A stretch of 12,552 bases of DNA from an uncultured bacterium (GTDB lineage Bacteria; Cyanobacteriota; Vampirovibrionia; Gastranaerophilales; Gastranaerophilaceae): contig CANAXK010000027.1 in the NCBI GenBank assembly GCA_947365485.1, positions 1 through 12,552 on the forward strand, in the 5' to 3' direction. A program made the translations under genes and the position numbers. Below, piece after piece: positions 1 through 6,317 of this stretch. The notes below the pieces were generated by a model. The model was given only the letters and a program-made list of their open reading frames with translations, made no database searches and was not told the DNA's origin. How positions within the stretch are numbered: the stretch's first letter is position 1; each line of letters starts with the position of its first letter.

Positions 1-294
1 AAGTCTTCTCCTAAAACGCCCGAAACAAAGGAGAAGCCAACAGATTCACAAAAGCTCCTAATCGGTTTAGGTGCAGTCGGGCTAACAGTGCTCGGAATCC
101 TTGCTGCAAAAGGCAAGTTCAAAAAAAAGCCAAAGAGTGTCAAAGATATTATCGGGAAAGACCCCAAAGTTGAGAAGCTCACAAAAGAAGAGATGGAAAA
201 ACTGATAAAAGAATTGCAGGCAAAGACTGACAATCCGGATACAAAAGACGAGATTAGGAAGCTGGTTGAATGCGGTGAATGGGATAAGCTGTAG
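1..294 (+). CDS. C-terminal part of a single-pass membrane protein, function unknown (5' end outside window)
   Basis: The frame is open from base 1 to a TAG at 292-294, giving 97 residues of a longer protein. A GTG at 88 lies inside the hydrophobic stretch and is unlikely to be the start. The visible part begins with a polar Lys/Pro/Thr linker (about 18 residues). One hydrophobic Gly/Leu/Val/Ala segment follows (residues about 19-36, LLIGLGAVGLTVLGILAA). It is followed by a strongly basic stop-transfer patch (GKFKKKPK). The tail of about 55 residues is rich in Lys/Glu, probably helical and probably cytoplasmic by the positive-inside rule. No catalytic motif or known family is recognised. The gene is convergent with the toxin gene, whose stop codon lies two bases away, and no terminator separates them. 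Confidence 0.6.
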   Translation, partial: KSSPKTPETKEKPTDSQKLLIGLGAVGLTVLGILAAKGKFKKKPKSVKDIIGKDPKVEKLTKEEMEKLIKELQAKTDNPDTKDEIRKLVECGEWDKL

Positions 295-296
295 AT

Positions 297-593
297 TTAA
301 TATTTAAAAATATCCTGATAACCTGTCAATACTCTAAGAATATACACTTTATCGTTTTTTCTGGAATATATTACTTCATAGTGTTTTGCAACAATGCATT
401 CTTTTACGTCACGTTTAACAAAATTTGATTTTTTAACACCAATATCAGGAAACATCGCAATAGTATTGAATTTTTCTTCAAAAATGTCAATCATTTCAAC
501 AGCTTTACTGACGTTATCCATTGCAATAAAATCAAATATATCTTGCAAATCTTGCTCGGCAGAAGGGGTAATAATAACTTCTAACTTATGCAT
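297..593 (-). CDS. RelE/ParE-family toxin of a type II toxin-antitoxin pair
   Basis: 98 residues, the usual length for ParE/RelE-fold toxins. Family hallmarks are visible. The N-terminal strand and helix read ITPSAEQDLQDIFDFIA, matching the family's pattern of a strand followed by A..DL..I..YI. Next comes a helix (EMIDIFEEKFNTIAMFPDIG) with the conserved FP.IG turn. The C-terminal strands contain the typical Y.V.Y and ILRVL segments before a short G.QD tail. ParE members inhibit DNA gyrase and RelE members cleave mRNA. The sequence looks closer to ParE, but the target cannot be assigned by eye. The gene overlaps the 3' end of the antitoxin gene by 8 bases, and only a weak AAGAG lies upstream of its ATG, so its translation is probably coupled to the antitoxin. 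The segment looks AT-richer than the neighbouring biosynthetic genes, which fits an acquired module. Confidence 0.85.
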   Translation of the reverse strand: MHKLEVIITPSAEQDLQDIFDFIAMDNVSKAVEMIDIFEEKFNTIAMFPDIGVKKSNFVKRDVKECIVAKHYEVIYSRKNDKVYILRVLTGYQDIFKY

Positions 594-831
594 ATTTTTC
601 TCTTAAATCTCTGAATACTGCTGTGTTATTTCTCCCTTTGCCAGCTTCCATTTCCAGCCAGCCTTGTTCAATTTTCTCATTCAATTCATTTATTTTTTCC
701 AAAGAGACCTTGTTATCAATAAAAGTAAACTGAATTGCAAAAGTAATTGCTTCATCCATAGAGCTAAAAGCTCCTTCTGCAATTTTGGCCTTCAAAATAT
801 TTTCAAGATTATTTGATATTGAAATGTCCAT
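586..831 (-). CDS. ParD-like (ribbon-helix-helix) antitoxin
   Basis: 81 residues, encoded directly upstream of the toxin and overlapping it by 8 bases, the normal antitoxin-first order. The N-terminus (MDISISNNLENILKAKIAEG) fits the strand and first helix of a ribbon-helix-helix DNA-binding domain. The following segment resembles the family's G.Y.S..E.. turn (GAFSSMDEAITFAIQ). The C-terminal half (LNEKIEQGWLEMEAGKGR) has the L..I..G....G pattern of ParD antitoxins and would wrap the toxin. Such antitoxins neutralise the toxin by direct binding and repress their own promoter as dimers. An AAGGAG Shine-Dalgarno (838-843) sits well placed ahead of the ATG. The call rests on the pairing with the toxin and on pattern. 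The exact subfamily is uncertain. Confidence 0.8.
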   Translation of the reverse strand: MDISISNNLENILKAKIAEGAFSSMDEAITFAIQFTFIDNKVSLEKINELNEKIEQGWLEMEAGKGRNNTAVFRDLREKYA

Positions 832-849
832 AAATAACTCCTTTATCTA

Positions 850-878
850 ATTATAACAAAATTTTCTGTATGCTTCAA
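850..878 (-). promoter_or_regulatory. Predicted promoter of the toxin-antitoxin operon
   Basis: Read on the minus strand: -35 TTGAAG (878-873), a 17-base spacer, and a perfect -10 TATAAT (855-850). The predicted start near 843 would fall at the AAGGAG ribosome site of the antitoxin, giving a very short leader. It lies back to back with the aroE promoter: the two -35 boxes are 16 bases apart, so an autoregulating antitoxin bound here could also affect aroE. This was recognised from consensus only. Confidence 0.55.
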
Positions 879-894
879 TAATTTAAGCGCCCTC

Positions 895-924
895 TTTACA
901 TTTTCCCCTTTAATCCTGTATAAT
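895..924 (+). promoter_or_regulatory. Predicted promoter of aroE
   Basis: -35 TTTACA (895-900), an 18-base spacer, and a perfect -10 TATAAT (919-924). Transcription would start near 931. This puts the purine-rich ribosome site (AAAGGGGAG, 931-939) at the very 5' end of the mRNA and leaves only about 15 bases before the ATG at 946. The inverted repeat CCCCTTT (905-911) / AAAGGGG (931-937) brackets the -10 box and could be an operator, although it may be coincidence. Confidence 0.55.
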
Positions 925-945
925 TGACAAAAAGGGGAGTAAAAA

Positions 946-1785
946 ATGTACAAACTCGGAATTATCGGTTATCCTTTAGGACACTCAATTTCTGCTGTGA
1001 TTCAAAAAGCAGGACTTGAAAGCATCGGACTTGAAGGCTGCTATGACGTTATGGAAACAGCGCCGGAAGACTTGATTTCAAGAATCAAATACATTAAAGC
1101 TAACGGATACAACGGGTTTAATGTTACAATCCCGCTTAAAGTACCAATGTCACTGTTTTTGGACGACATTGACGACTACGCTAATATTGCAGGCTGCGTA
1201 AACACGGTTAAAGTCGGAGAAGACAGGTCTTTCTTTGGCTACAACACTGATATTTACGGGTTCAAACGAGCAATCCCCGAAGAAGTTAACCTCCATGGAA
1301 AAAACGCAAGTATTCTCGGAACCGGCGGAGCGTCAAGAGCTGCGGTGGTCGGACTTGCAGAAAGAGGTGTAAGCGAGATTGATTTTTATACCAGAAACAT
1401 CATAAACTCGCGCCAGACTCTCGATTATGTGAGAGCAAAATTTCCGGAGATAAATTTCAATGTGTACCAGATTCAAAATATAAGGAGCCTTGAGAAAACT
1501 TCTATTGTCGTGAATGCAACCCCAATCGGGATGAAAGGCTTCATGGCTGACCAGATGCCGCTTGAGCGCGGAGATTTGGATAAGCTAAATCCGGAAACAG
1601 TTGTTTATGATATTGTTTACAACCCTGTAAAAACTGTGCTTGTACAGGAAGCACAAAAACGCGGGTTGAGGACAATTGGCGGGCTGGACATGCTTATTTT
1701 TCAGGCAGAAAGAGCGATTGAAATCTGGACAGGAAGAAAACCTGATACAAAAATAATGAAAATTGCAGCCTTAGAAGCATTATAA
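946..1785 (+). CDS. aroE: Shikimate 5-dehydrogenase
   Basis: NADPH-dependent reduction of 3-dehydroshikimate to shikimate in the cytoplasmic pathway to chorismate and aromatic amino acids. 279 residues, the family's usual size. The substrate domain has the HS.S motif (HSIS, 13-16), NVTIPLK (59-65, catalytic Lys65), GCVNTV (83-88) and GYNTD (98-102, catalytic Asp102). The nucleotide domain has the Gly-rich loop GTGGASRA (125-132), VNATPIGM (189-196), YDIVYNP (221-227) and the C-terminal GGLDMLIFQ. One oddity: the segment after HS.S reads AVIQ where most homologues have a P..H/N pattern, though the catalytic pair is intact. The ATG at 946 is set by the strong AAAGGGGAG site just upstream. aroE ends 38 bases before the bioD-like gene. 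That gap holds a separate promoter, so aroE may be expressed partly on its own. Confidence 0.95.
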   Translation: MYKLGIIGYPLGHSISAVIQKAGLESIGLEGCYDVMETAPEDLISRIKYIKANGYNGFNVTIPLKVPMSLFLDDIDDYANIAGCVNTVKVGEDRSFFGYNTDIYGFKRAIPEEVNLHGKNASILGTGGASRAAVVGLAERGVSEIDFYTRNIINSRQTLDYVRAKFPEINFNVYQIQNIRSLEKTSIVVNATPIGMKGFMADQMPLERGDLDKLNPETVVYDIVYNPVKTVLVQEAQKRGLRTIGGLDMLIFQAERAIEIWTGRKPDTKIMKIAALEAL

Positions 1786-1788
1786 TTC

Positions 1789-1817
1789 TTTACTCTTTTG
1801 CATAAAAATGGTAAAAT
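1789..1817 (+). promoter_or_regulatory. Predicted promoter of the bioD-like/rml/dxr operon, leaderless
   Basis: -35 TTTACT (1789-1794), a 17-base spacer, and -10 TAAAAT (1812-1817). The -10 is preceded by TGG, which makes it an extended -10. It ends exactly six bases before the ATG at 1824, and no Shine-Dalgarno sequence lies in between. Transcription would therefore begin at or next to the A of the start codon. The -35 overlaps the stretch just after the aroE stop codon. Confidence 0.5.
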
Positions 1818-1823
1818 CGGTTT

Positions 1824-2540
1824 ATGTTAAATCTATATATCACATCATCCAAAAGTAAAGATGGAAAAACTTTTTTGACAGCAGGTATAGCCGCAACGAT
1901 GCAGAGTCTCGGGTATTCTACCTGTGTTTATAAACCGATTCAAACAGCAGGGATTGAATTGAACGGGTTTATGCAGTCACCTGATTTGACTTACGTAAAA
2001 TCGATTGACCCGTATATTGATACGCATTTTTCTTACCTGTTTAAATCCAAGTCAGAGCCCTTAATTGCGTCAGAGCTTGAAAACGAGCCCATTGATGTTG
2101 AGCTTATAAACAGCGAGTACGCAAGGATTTCAAGCATGTTTGACTGCACTTTGCTTGACGGAGATTGCGGAATCCTTAGCCCGATTTCAGCAGGGTTCCA
2201 GACTGCGGATTTGATAAAAAAACTCCAGATACCGTTGCTTTTTGTGGTAACACCGCGCGAAGACTCGATTAACGACACTTTGCTTTCGATTTACACAGCG
2301 CAGGAAAAAGGGCTTGATATCAGAGGGGTTGTGATTAACAACATAACAGAAGACTGCCCTAAATCGCTTTTGACAGCGATTCCGCGCGTCATAGAAGAAT
2401 ACACAAACGTAAAAATACTTGGACTCATTCCGCACCTTGAAGGCAAGTTTACTCCGGAAGATTTGATTACGAGCGTACTCAACGGAGTTGATATTGAAAG
2501 CGTTTTCAAGGTTAAGATTGAAAAACTGGATTTGGGTTAA
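1824..2540 (+). CDS. bioD: Dethiobiotin synthetase-like ATPase (BioD family)
   Basis: BioD closes the ureido ring of dethiobiotin from 7,8-diaminopelargonic acid, CO2 and ATP. 238 residues, close to the family norm. Visible features: a P-loop at 7-16 (TSSKSKDGKT); YKP.Q..G at 36-43 with a Lys at position 37, the position of the catalytic Lys in E. coli BioD; an Asp at 54 in a P-D-L context; and SEPLIASELENEPID (77-91), matching the family's central segment. Next comes LDGDCGILSP (111-120) where BioD normally has EGAGG..(V/T)P. A hydrophobic strand, a SIN segment and GVVINN follow. The changed EGAGG motif and the absence of other bio genes nearby mean a related AAA_26/BioD-like function is possible. 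The start is the first ATG. There is no ribosome site, and translation is predicted to be leaderless. Its stop overlaps the rsmD ATG by one base. Confidence 0.75.
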   Translation: MLNLYITSSKSKDGKTFLTAGIAATMQSLGYSTCVYKPIQTAGIELNGFMQSPDLTYVKSIDPYIDTHFSYLFKSKSEPLIASELENEPIDVELINSEYARISSMFDCTLLDGDCGILSPISAGFQTADLIKKLQIPLLFVVTPREDSINDTLLSIYTAQEKGLDIRGVVINNITEDCPKSLLTAIPRVIEEYTNVKILGLIPHLEGKFTPEDLITSVLNGVDIESVFKVKIEKLDLG

Positions 2541-3052
2541 TGATAATAACAGCCGGAATATACAAGGGACGAAAAATTACAGCACCTGATGAGAGAATAA
2601 CCCGCCCAACTCTTTCCAAGGTCAGAATGGGAGTTTTTAACACGCTCTATTCAATTCTCGGAGAGTTTGAAGGCAAAAGCTTCCTCGATGTTTTCGGAGG
2701 CTCGGGCGTAATGGGATTAGAAGCACTGTCACGCGGGTTTGAGAGCGTAAAAGTTTTTGAAAAGAATCCGCAGGCAGCGAGGATTCTCAAGAAGAATTAC
2801 GAAACACTAGGGCTCAAAGCCGATTTAGTAATCGGAGACAGCCTTAAGCTTCTGGAAAAAGCCGGCAGCTTTGATGTGGTATATGTTGACCCGCCTTATG
2901 CAAGCGGGATTTATGAGAATGTTTTTTCAAAAGTAAAAAGCGGAATAATTATTGCAGAGCATTCGGAGCCTATATCTACCGATGGGTTTGAGGTTATTAA
3001 GCAGAAAAACTACGGGGGAAAATTTGTAACATTTTTACAAAACTATTTGTGA
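2540..3052 (+). CDS. rsmD: 16S rRNA (guanine(966)-N2)-methyltransferase
   Basis: SAM-dependent methylation of guanine 966 in helix 31 of 16S rRNA, acting on assembled 30S particles in the cytoplasm. 170 residues, at the short end of the family. Motifs: the N-terminal G.(Y/W)(K/R)GR segment (GIYKGRKI, 6-13) and RPT at 22-24 followed by FN, both typical of RsmD. The SAM-binding motif I is LDVFGGSGVMGLEALSRG (49-66), followed by an acidic residue at the end of the next strand (FEKN). The target-base motif IV is DPPY (117-120). The ATG overlaps the preceding stop as TAATG, with no strong ribosome site, so translation probably depends on the upstream gene. RsmD-type genes often sit near small metabolic genes, so the context is uninformative. 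Confidence 0.9.
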   Translation: MIITAGIYKGRKITAPDERITRPTLSKVRMGVFNTLYSILGEFEGKSFLDVFGGSGVMGLEALSRGFESVKVFEKNPQAARILKKNYETLGLKADLVIGDSLKLLEKAGSFDVVYVDPPYASGIYENVFSKVKSGIIIAEHSEPISTDGFEVIKQKNYGGKFVTFLQNYL

Positions 3053-3080
3053 TAAAATTATTTTATAAGGAGTGTGATTT

Positions 3081-3638
3081 ATGCCATTTGAATTTGAGAG
3101 GCAAAAAATAGAGGATGTAATTCTTGTAAAACCTAAGGTTTTCGGGGATAATCGAGGGTTCTTTCTTGAATCCTATAAAAAATCAGATTTTGTAAAAAAC
3201 GGGATAGATGTGGAGTTCAATCAGGACAACCACTCAAAATCAACAAAAGGCGTGCTTAGAGGGCTGCATTATCAGGCAAAACCTCACGGGCAGGCCAAGC
3301 TTGTGCGCTGCGCAAGAGGCAGGATTTATGATGTTGCGGTTGATATCAGACCAAAGTCAAAGACTTTCGGTGAATATGTGAAAGTCGAGCTCTCGGAGGA
3401 TAACAAGCAAATGCTCTTTATTCCGGACGGGTTTGCGCACGGTTTTGTCGTTCTATCAGACGAGGCAGAGCTTTTGTACAAAGCAACGGGAGAATACGCA
3501 CCACAATCTGACAGAGGGATTCTGTGGTCTGACAAAGATATAAACATTGATTGGGAAATCGATTTTGAACCAATTTTGTCAGAAAAAGACAAAATTCAGC
3601 CGTCATTAAAAGATATTAATAAAGAGGAGTTAATTTAA
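3081..3638 (+). CDS. rmlC: dTDP-4-dehydrorhamnose 3,5-epimerase
   Basis: Third step of dTDP-L-rhamnose synthesis: double epimerisation at C3 and C5 of dTDP-4-dehydro-6-deoxyglucose. 185 residues, the standard cupin-fold length. The catalytic elements are all visible: RGLHYQ (60-65, His63), QAKLV (71-75, Lys73), YDVAVDIR (83-90), IPDGFAHGF (114-122), and LLYKATGEYAP with Tyr133 and Tyr139. The ATG at 3081 has a good AAGGAG site about a dozen bases upstream. The 28-base gap from rsmD is the widest inside the rsmD-dxr run. It contains AT-rich sequence (TAAAAT at 3053-3058, TTTACA at 3034-3039), but the spacing is poor for a promoter. The gene is the first of four adjacent rml genes, in the order C-B-D-A. 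Confidence 0.96.
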   Translation: MPFEFERQKIEDVILVKPKVFGDNRGFFLESYKKSDFVKNGIDVEFNQDNHSKSTKGVLRGLHYQAKPHGQAKLVRCARGRIYDVAVDIRPKSKTFGEYVKVELSEDNKQMLFIPDGFAHGFVVLSDEAELLYKATGEYAPQSDRGILWSDKDINIDWEIDFEPILSEKDKIQPSLKDINKEELI

Positions 3639-4618
3639 TGAAATTACTTGTAACAGGCGGAGCCGGGTTTATTGGAAGCTGTTTTGTAAGACATGTTCTT
3701 AAAAAGCACCCTGACTATAAGGTTATAAATCTCGATGCCCTGACCTACTGCGGCAACCTTGAAAACCTTGATGATGTCAAAAACAACCCGAACTACACTT
3801 TTGTACACGGGAATATTTGCGACAGAAAACTTGCGAAAGAGCTGGTTTCAGAGGTTGACTGCGTGGTAAATTTTGCTGCAGAATCTCATGTTGATAATTC
3901 TATCAAGCACCCTGAAATCTTTGTGGAAACAAATGTTCAGGGAACATTGAACCTTTTACAGGCATCAAAAGAACTCGGAGTCGAGAGATATTTACAGGTA
4001 TCTACTGACGAGGTTTACGGCACATTAGGCAAAACAGGTTATTTCTATGAAACAACCCCTCTTGCACCGAACAGCCCGTACTCTGCAAGCAAAGCGAGTG
4101 CAGATATGCTTGTGAGAGCTTACTATGAGACTTACAAAATGCCAGTTCTGAACACAAGGTGTTCAAACAATTACGGCCCATATCAGTATCCGGAAAAGCT
4201 TATTCCGTTCTTTATTTCGAGATTATTGAAAGACCAGAAAGTTCCTGTTTACGGTGACGGGCTCAATGTAAGAGACTGGTTATATGTATACGATCACTGC
4301 GAAGCAATTGATGTAGTGCTTCACAAGGGTAAAGTCGGCGAGGTTTACAACATCGGCGGTCACAACGAAAAAACAAACATGGAGATTACCCGACTGATAC
4401 TTGATGCAATGGGCAAGGATGAAAACTCAATCCAGTATGTAGAAGACAGGCTCGGGCATGACAGACGTTATGCAATCAGCAACGACAAGATAACTTCAGA
4501 GCTTGGCTGGAAGCCGTCTCTAACATTCGAGCAGGGTATCAAAATAACGATTGACTGGTATTTGAATAATCAGGAGTGGATGAAGAGTATTGAAGACAAG
4601 AAAGCGAGCCTCATATAA
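3638..4618 (+). CDS. rmlB: dTDP-glucose 4,6-dehydratase
   Basis: Second step of dTDP-L-rhamnose synthesis: NAD+-dependent conversion of dTDP-glucose to dTDP-4-dehydro-6-deoxyglucose. 326 residues of an extended short-chain dehydrogenase, slightly short for the family. Motifs in order: the NAD-binding loop GGAGFIG (7-13), the NFAAESHVD segment (about 78-86), and the catalytic STDEVYG (122-128), where Thr123, Asp124 and Glu125 mark a 4,6-dehydratase rather than an epimerase. YSASK (148-152) provides the catalytic Tyr and Lys. The substrate loop includes RCSNNYGPYQ and VRDWLYVYDH. Start by TAATG overlap with rmlC, with a GAGGAG site inside the end of rmlC. Confidence 0.96.
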   Translation: MKLLVTGGAGFIGSCFVRHVLKKHPDYKVINLDALTYCGNLENLDDVKNNPNYTFVHGNICDRKLAKELVSEVDCVVNFAAESHVDNSIKHPEIFVETNVQGTLNLLQASKELGVERYLQVSTDEVYGTLGKTGYFYETTPLAPNSPYSASKASADMLVRAYYETYKMPVLNTRCSNNYGPYQYPEKLIPFFISRLLKDQKVPVYGDGLNVRDWLYVYDHCEAIDVVLHKGKVGEVYNIGGHNEKTNMEITRLILDAMGKDENSIQYVEDRLGHDRRYAISNDKITSELGWKPSLTFEQGIKITIDWYLNNQEWMKSIEDKKASLI

Positions 4619-5448
4619 TGAAAGTACTTGTTACCGGAGCTAACGGAATGCTCGGGCAGGATTTATGCCCGATATTGGAAGACGCAGGGTTTGATGTCGT
4701 TGAAACAGATGTTGATACGCTTGATATTACAAACGAACTTATGGTCCACAGAGTAATATCAGAAGAAAGCCCTGATTTAATTATCCACTGCGCTGCATAT
4801 ACCAATGTTGATAAGGCTGAAGAGGACTTGAAAACAGCTACGCTCATCAATGTTACAGGAACAGAAAACATTGCAAAAGCAGCAGCAAAAAACGATGCTG
4901 TGATGGTTTACATCTCAACAGACTACGTGTTTGACGGTACAAAGGATTCGCCTTATCTTCCGGATGACATGCCTAATCCGCTTAACAACTACGGTTTGAC
5001 CAAGCTTCAGGGTGAGCAGGCTGTTCAGAAGTATTGCGAGAAGTTCTACATTGCACGTACAAGCTGGCTTTACGGACACCATGGCAAGAACTTTGTAGAG
5101 ACAATACTTAGCCTCGCAAATAAACCAGAGCTGAAGGTTGTTGACGACCAGATTGGGTGCCCGACCTGGACTGTTGAGCTTTCGAACGGCATACTTAAGC
5201 TTCTTGAAAAACCTTATGGAATCTATCAGGTTTGCGGAAGCGGAAGCACAAGCTGGTATGGATTTGCACGCGAGATTTTCAAGCAGCAGGGGCTTAATGT
5301 TAATCTAAAACCTTGCACAACAGAAGAATTTCCGCGCCCTGCAAAACGTCCGGCGTTCAGCATCATGGAAAACGGAAAGATTTGCAGAAGCTGGGAAGCA
5401 GCTCTGAGTGATTATCTTGCACTGAGACTTGAAGAAGCGGAGGTCTAA
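4618..5448 (+). CDS. rmlD: dTDP-4-dehydrorhamnose reductase
   Basis: Last step of dTDP-L-rhamnose synthesis: NAD(P)H reduction of the C4 keto group. 276 residues, a typical length. Motifs: the Rossmann loop GANGMLG (7-13), [12 protein letters not shown] (57-68), the STDYVFDG strand (100-107) carrying the active-site Thr/Asp, the catalytic YGLTK (Tyr125, Lys129), and RTSWLYG after it. All are diagnostic of RmlD rather than of other SDR proteins. Start by TAATG overlap with rmlB. The upstream purine run (AAAGCGAG) is a weak ribosome site, so coupling to rmlB translation is likely. The gene ends in another TAATG overlap with rmlA. Confidence 0.95.
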   Translation: MKVLVTGANGMLGQDLCPILEDAGFDVVETDVDTLDITNELMVHRVISEESPDLIIHCAAYTNVDKAEEDLKTATLINVTGTENIAKAAAKNDAVMVYISTDYVFDGTKDSPYLPDDMPNPLNNYGLTKLQGEQAVQKYCEKFYIARTSWLYGHHGKNFVETILSLANKPELKVVDDQIGCPTWTVELSNGILKLLEKPYGIYQVCGSGSTSWYGFAREIFKQQGLNVNLKPCTTEEFPRPAKRPAFSIMENGKICRSWEAALSDYLALRLEEAEV

Positions 5449-6317
5449 TGAAGGGAATTGTTTTGGCGGGCGGAAGCGGAACACGACTTTATCCAAGCAC
5501 AATGGCTGTTTCCAAGCAGCTCCTACCGATTTACGACAAGCCGATGATTTATTACCCTATTTCTGTACTAATGCTTGCTGGAATAAGAGAAATCCTTATA
5601 ATCTCCACACCACAAGATTTACCAAACTTCGAAAAACTCTTAGGCGACGGTTCGCAGTTCGGGGTTAAATTCTCATACAAGATTCAGCCAAGTCCTGACG
5701 GGCTTGCACAGGCGTTCATTCTAGGGGAAGAATTTATTGGGAATGATTCTGCTGCACTTGTGCTCGGGGATAATATTTTTTATGGTCAGGGATTTTCCGG
5801 CATGCTAAAGAATGCGGTAAAAACTGCAGAAGAAAAAGGCGAAGCAACTGTTTTCGGCTACCATGTTAAAGACCCGGAAAGATTTGGAGTGGTTGAGTTT
5901 GACAGTGAAGGCAAAGCGATTTCGATTGAAGAAAAACCGCAGAATCCAAAATCAAACTACGCAGTAACAGGGTTGTATTTTTACGACAACAAGGTGGTTG
6001 AATACGCAAAGAACCTTAAGCCATCTACTAGAGGCGAGCTTGAAATTACTGATTTAAACAAGATTTATCTTGAATCCGGCAAACTTAATGTTGAGCTTTT
6101 CGGACGCGGGTTTGCCTGGCTTGATACAGGAACGCACAAGTCGCTTCTGCAAGCAGGGCAGTATGTTCAGACAATCGAAGAAAACCAAGGGATTAAGATT
6201 GCCTGCTTAGAAGAAGTTGCAATGCGCGTAGGGTTCTTAAGCAAAGAAGAGGCGATTAAATCTGCTGACAGGTACAAAAACAACGAATATTTCGGGTATG
6301 TAAGAGAGTTAAGGTAA
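5448..6317 (+). CDS. rmlA: Glucose-1-phosphate thymidylyltransferase
   Basis: First, feedback-controlled step of the dTDP-L-rhamnose route: dTTP + glucose-1-phosphate to dTDP-glucose + PPi. 289 residues, the size of the short (class I, RmlA/RffH) enzymes. Motifs: the nucleotide-binding loop GGSGTRLYP (8-16), [16 protein letters not shown] (22-37), [10 protein letters not shown] (80-89), LGDNIFYG with metal-binding Asp108, VTGLYFYD further on, and a C-terminal region with [11 protein letters not shown]. Start by TAATG overlap, with a good CGGAGG site inside the end of rmlD. Placing rmlA last among the four rml genes, ahead of dxr, is not the common rmlBDAC or rmlBADC order. Confidence 0.96.
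   Translation: MKGIVLAGGSGTRLYPSTMAVSKQLLPIYDKPMIYYPISVLMLAGIREILIISTPQDLPNFEKLLGDGSQFGVKFSYKIQPSPDGLAQAFILGEEFIGNDSAALVLGDNIFYGQGFSGMLKNAVKTAEEKGEATVFGYHVKDPERFGVVEFDSEGKAISIEEKPQNPKSNYAVTGLYFYDNKVVEYAKNLKPSTRGELEITDLNKIYLESGKLNVELFGRGFAWLDTGTHKSLLQAGQYVQTIEENQGIKIACLEEVAMRVGFLSKEEAIKSADRYKNNEYFGYVRELR

Noticed and set aside
394..606. Plus-strand open frame opposite the toxin gene
   Set aside because: Shadow frame: it is antisense to a recognisable ParE/RelE-type protein and has no family pattern or ribosome site.
3034..3064. Separate promoter for the rml genes in the rsmD-rmlC gap
   Set aside because: TTTACA and TAAAAT are only 13 bases apart, and the alternative TATTTT gives 19 bases with a weak match. 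Not convincing enough to list.
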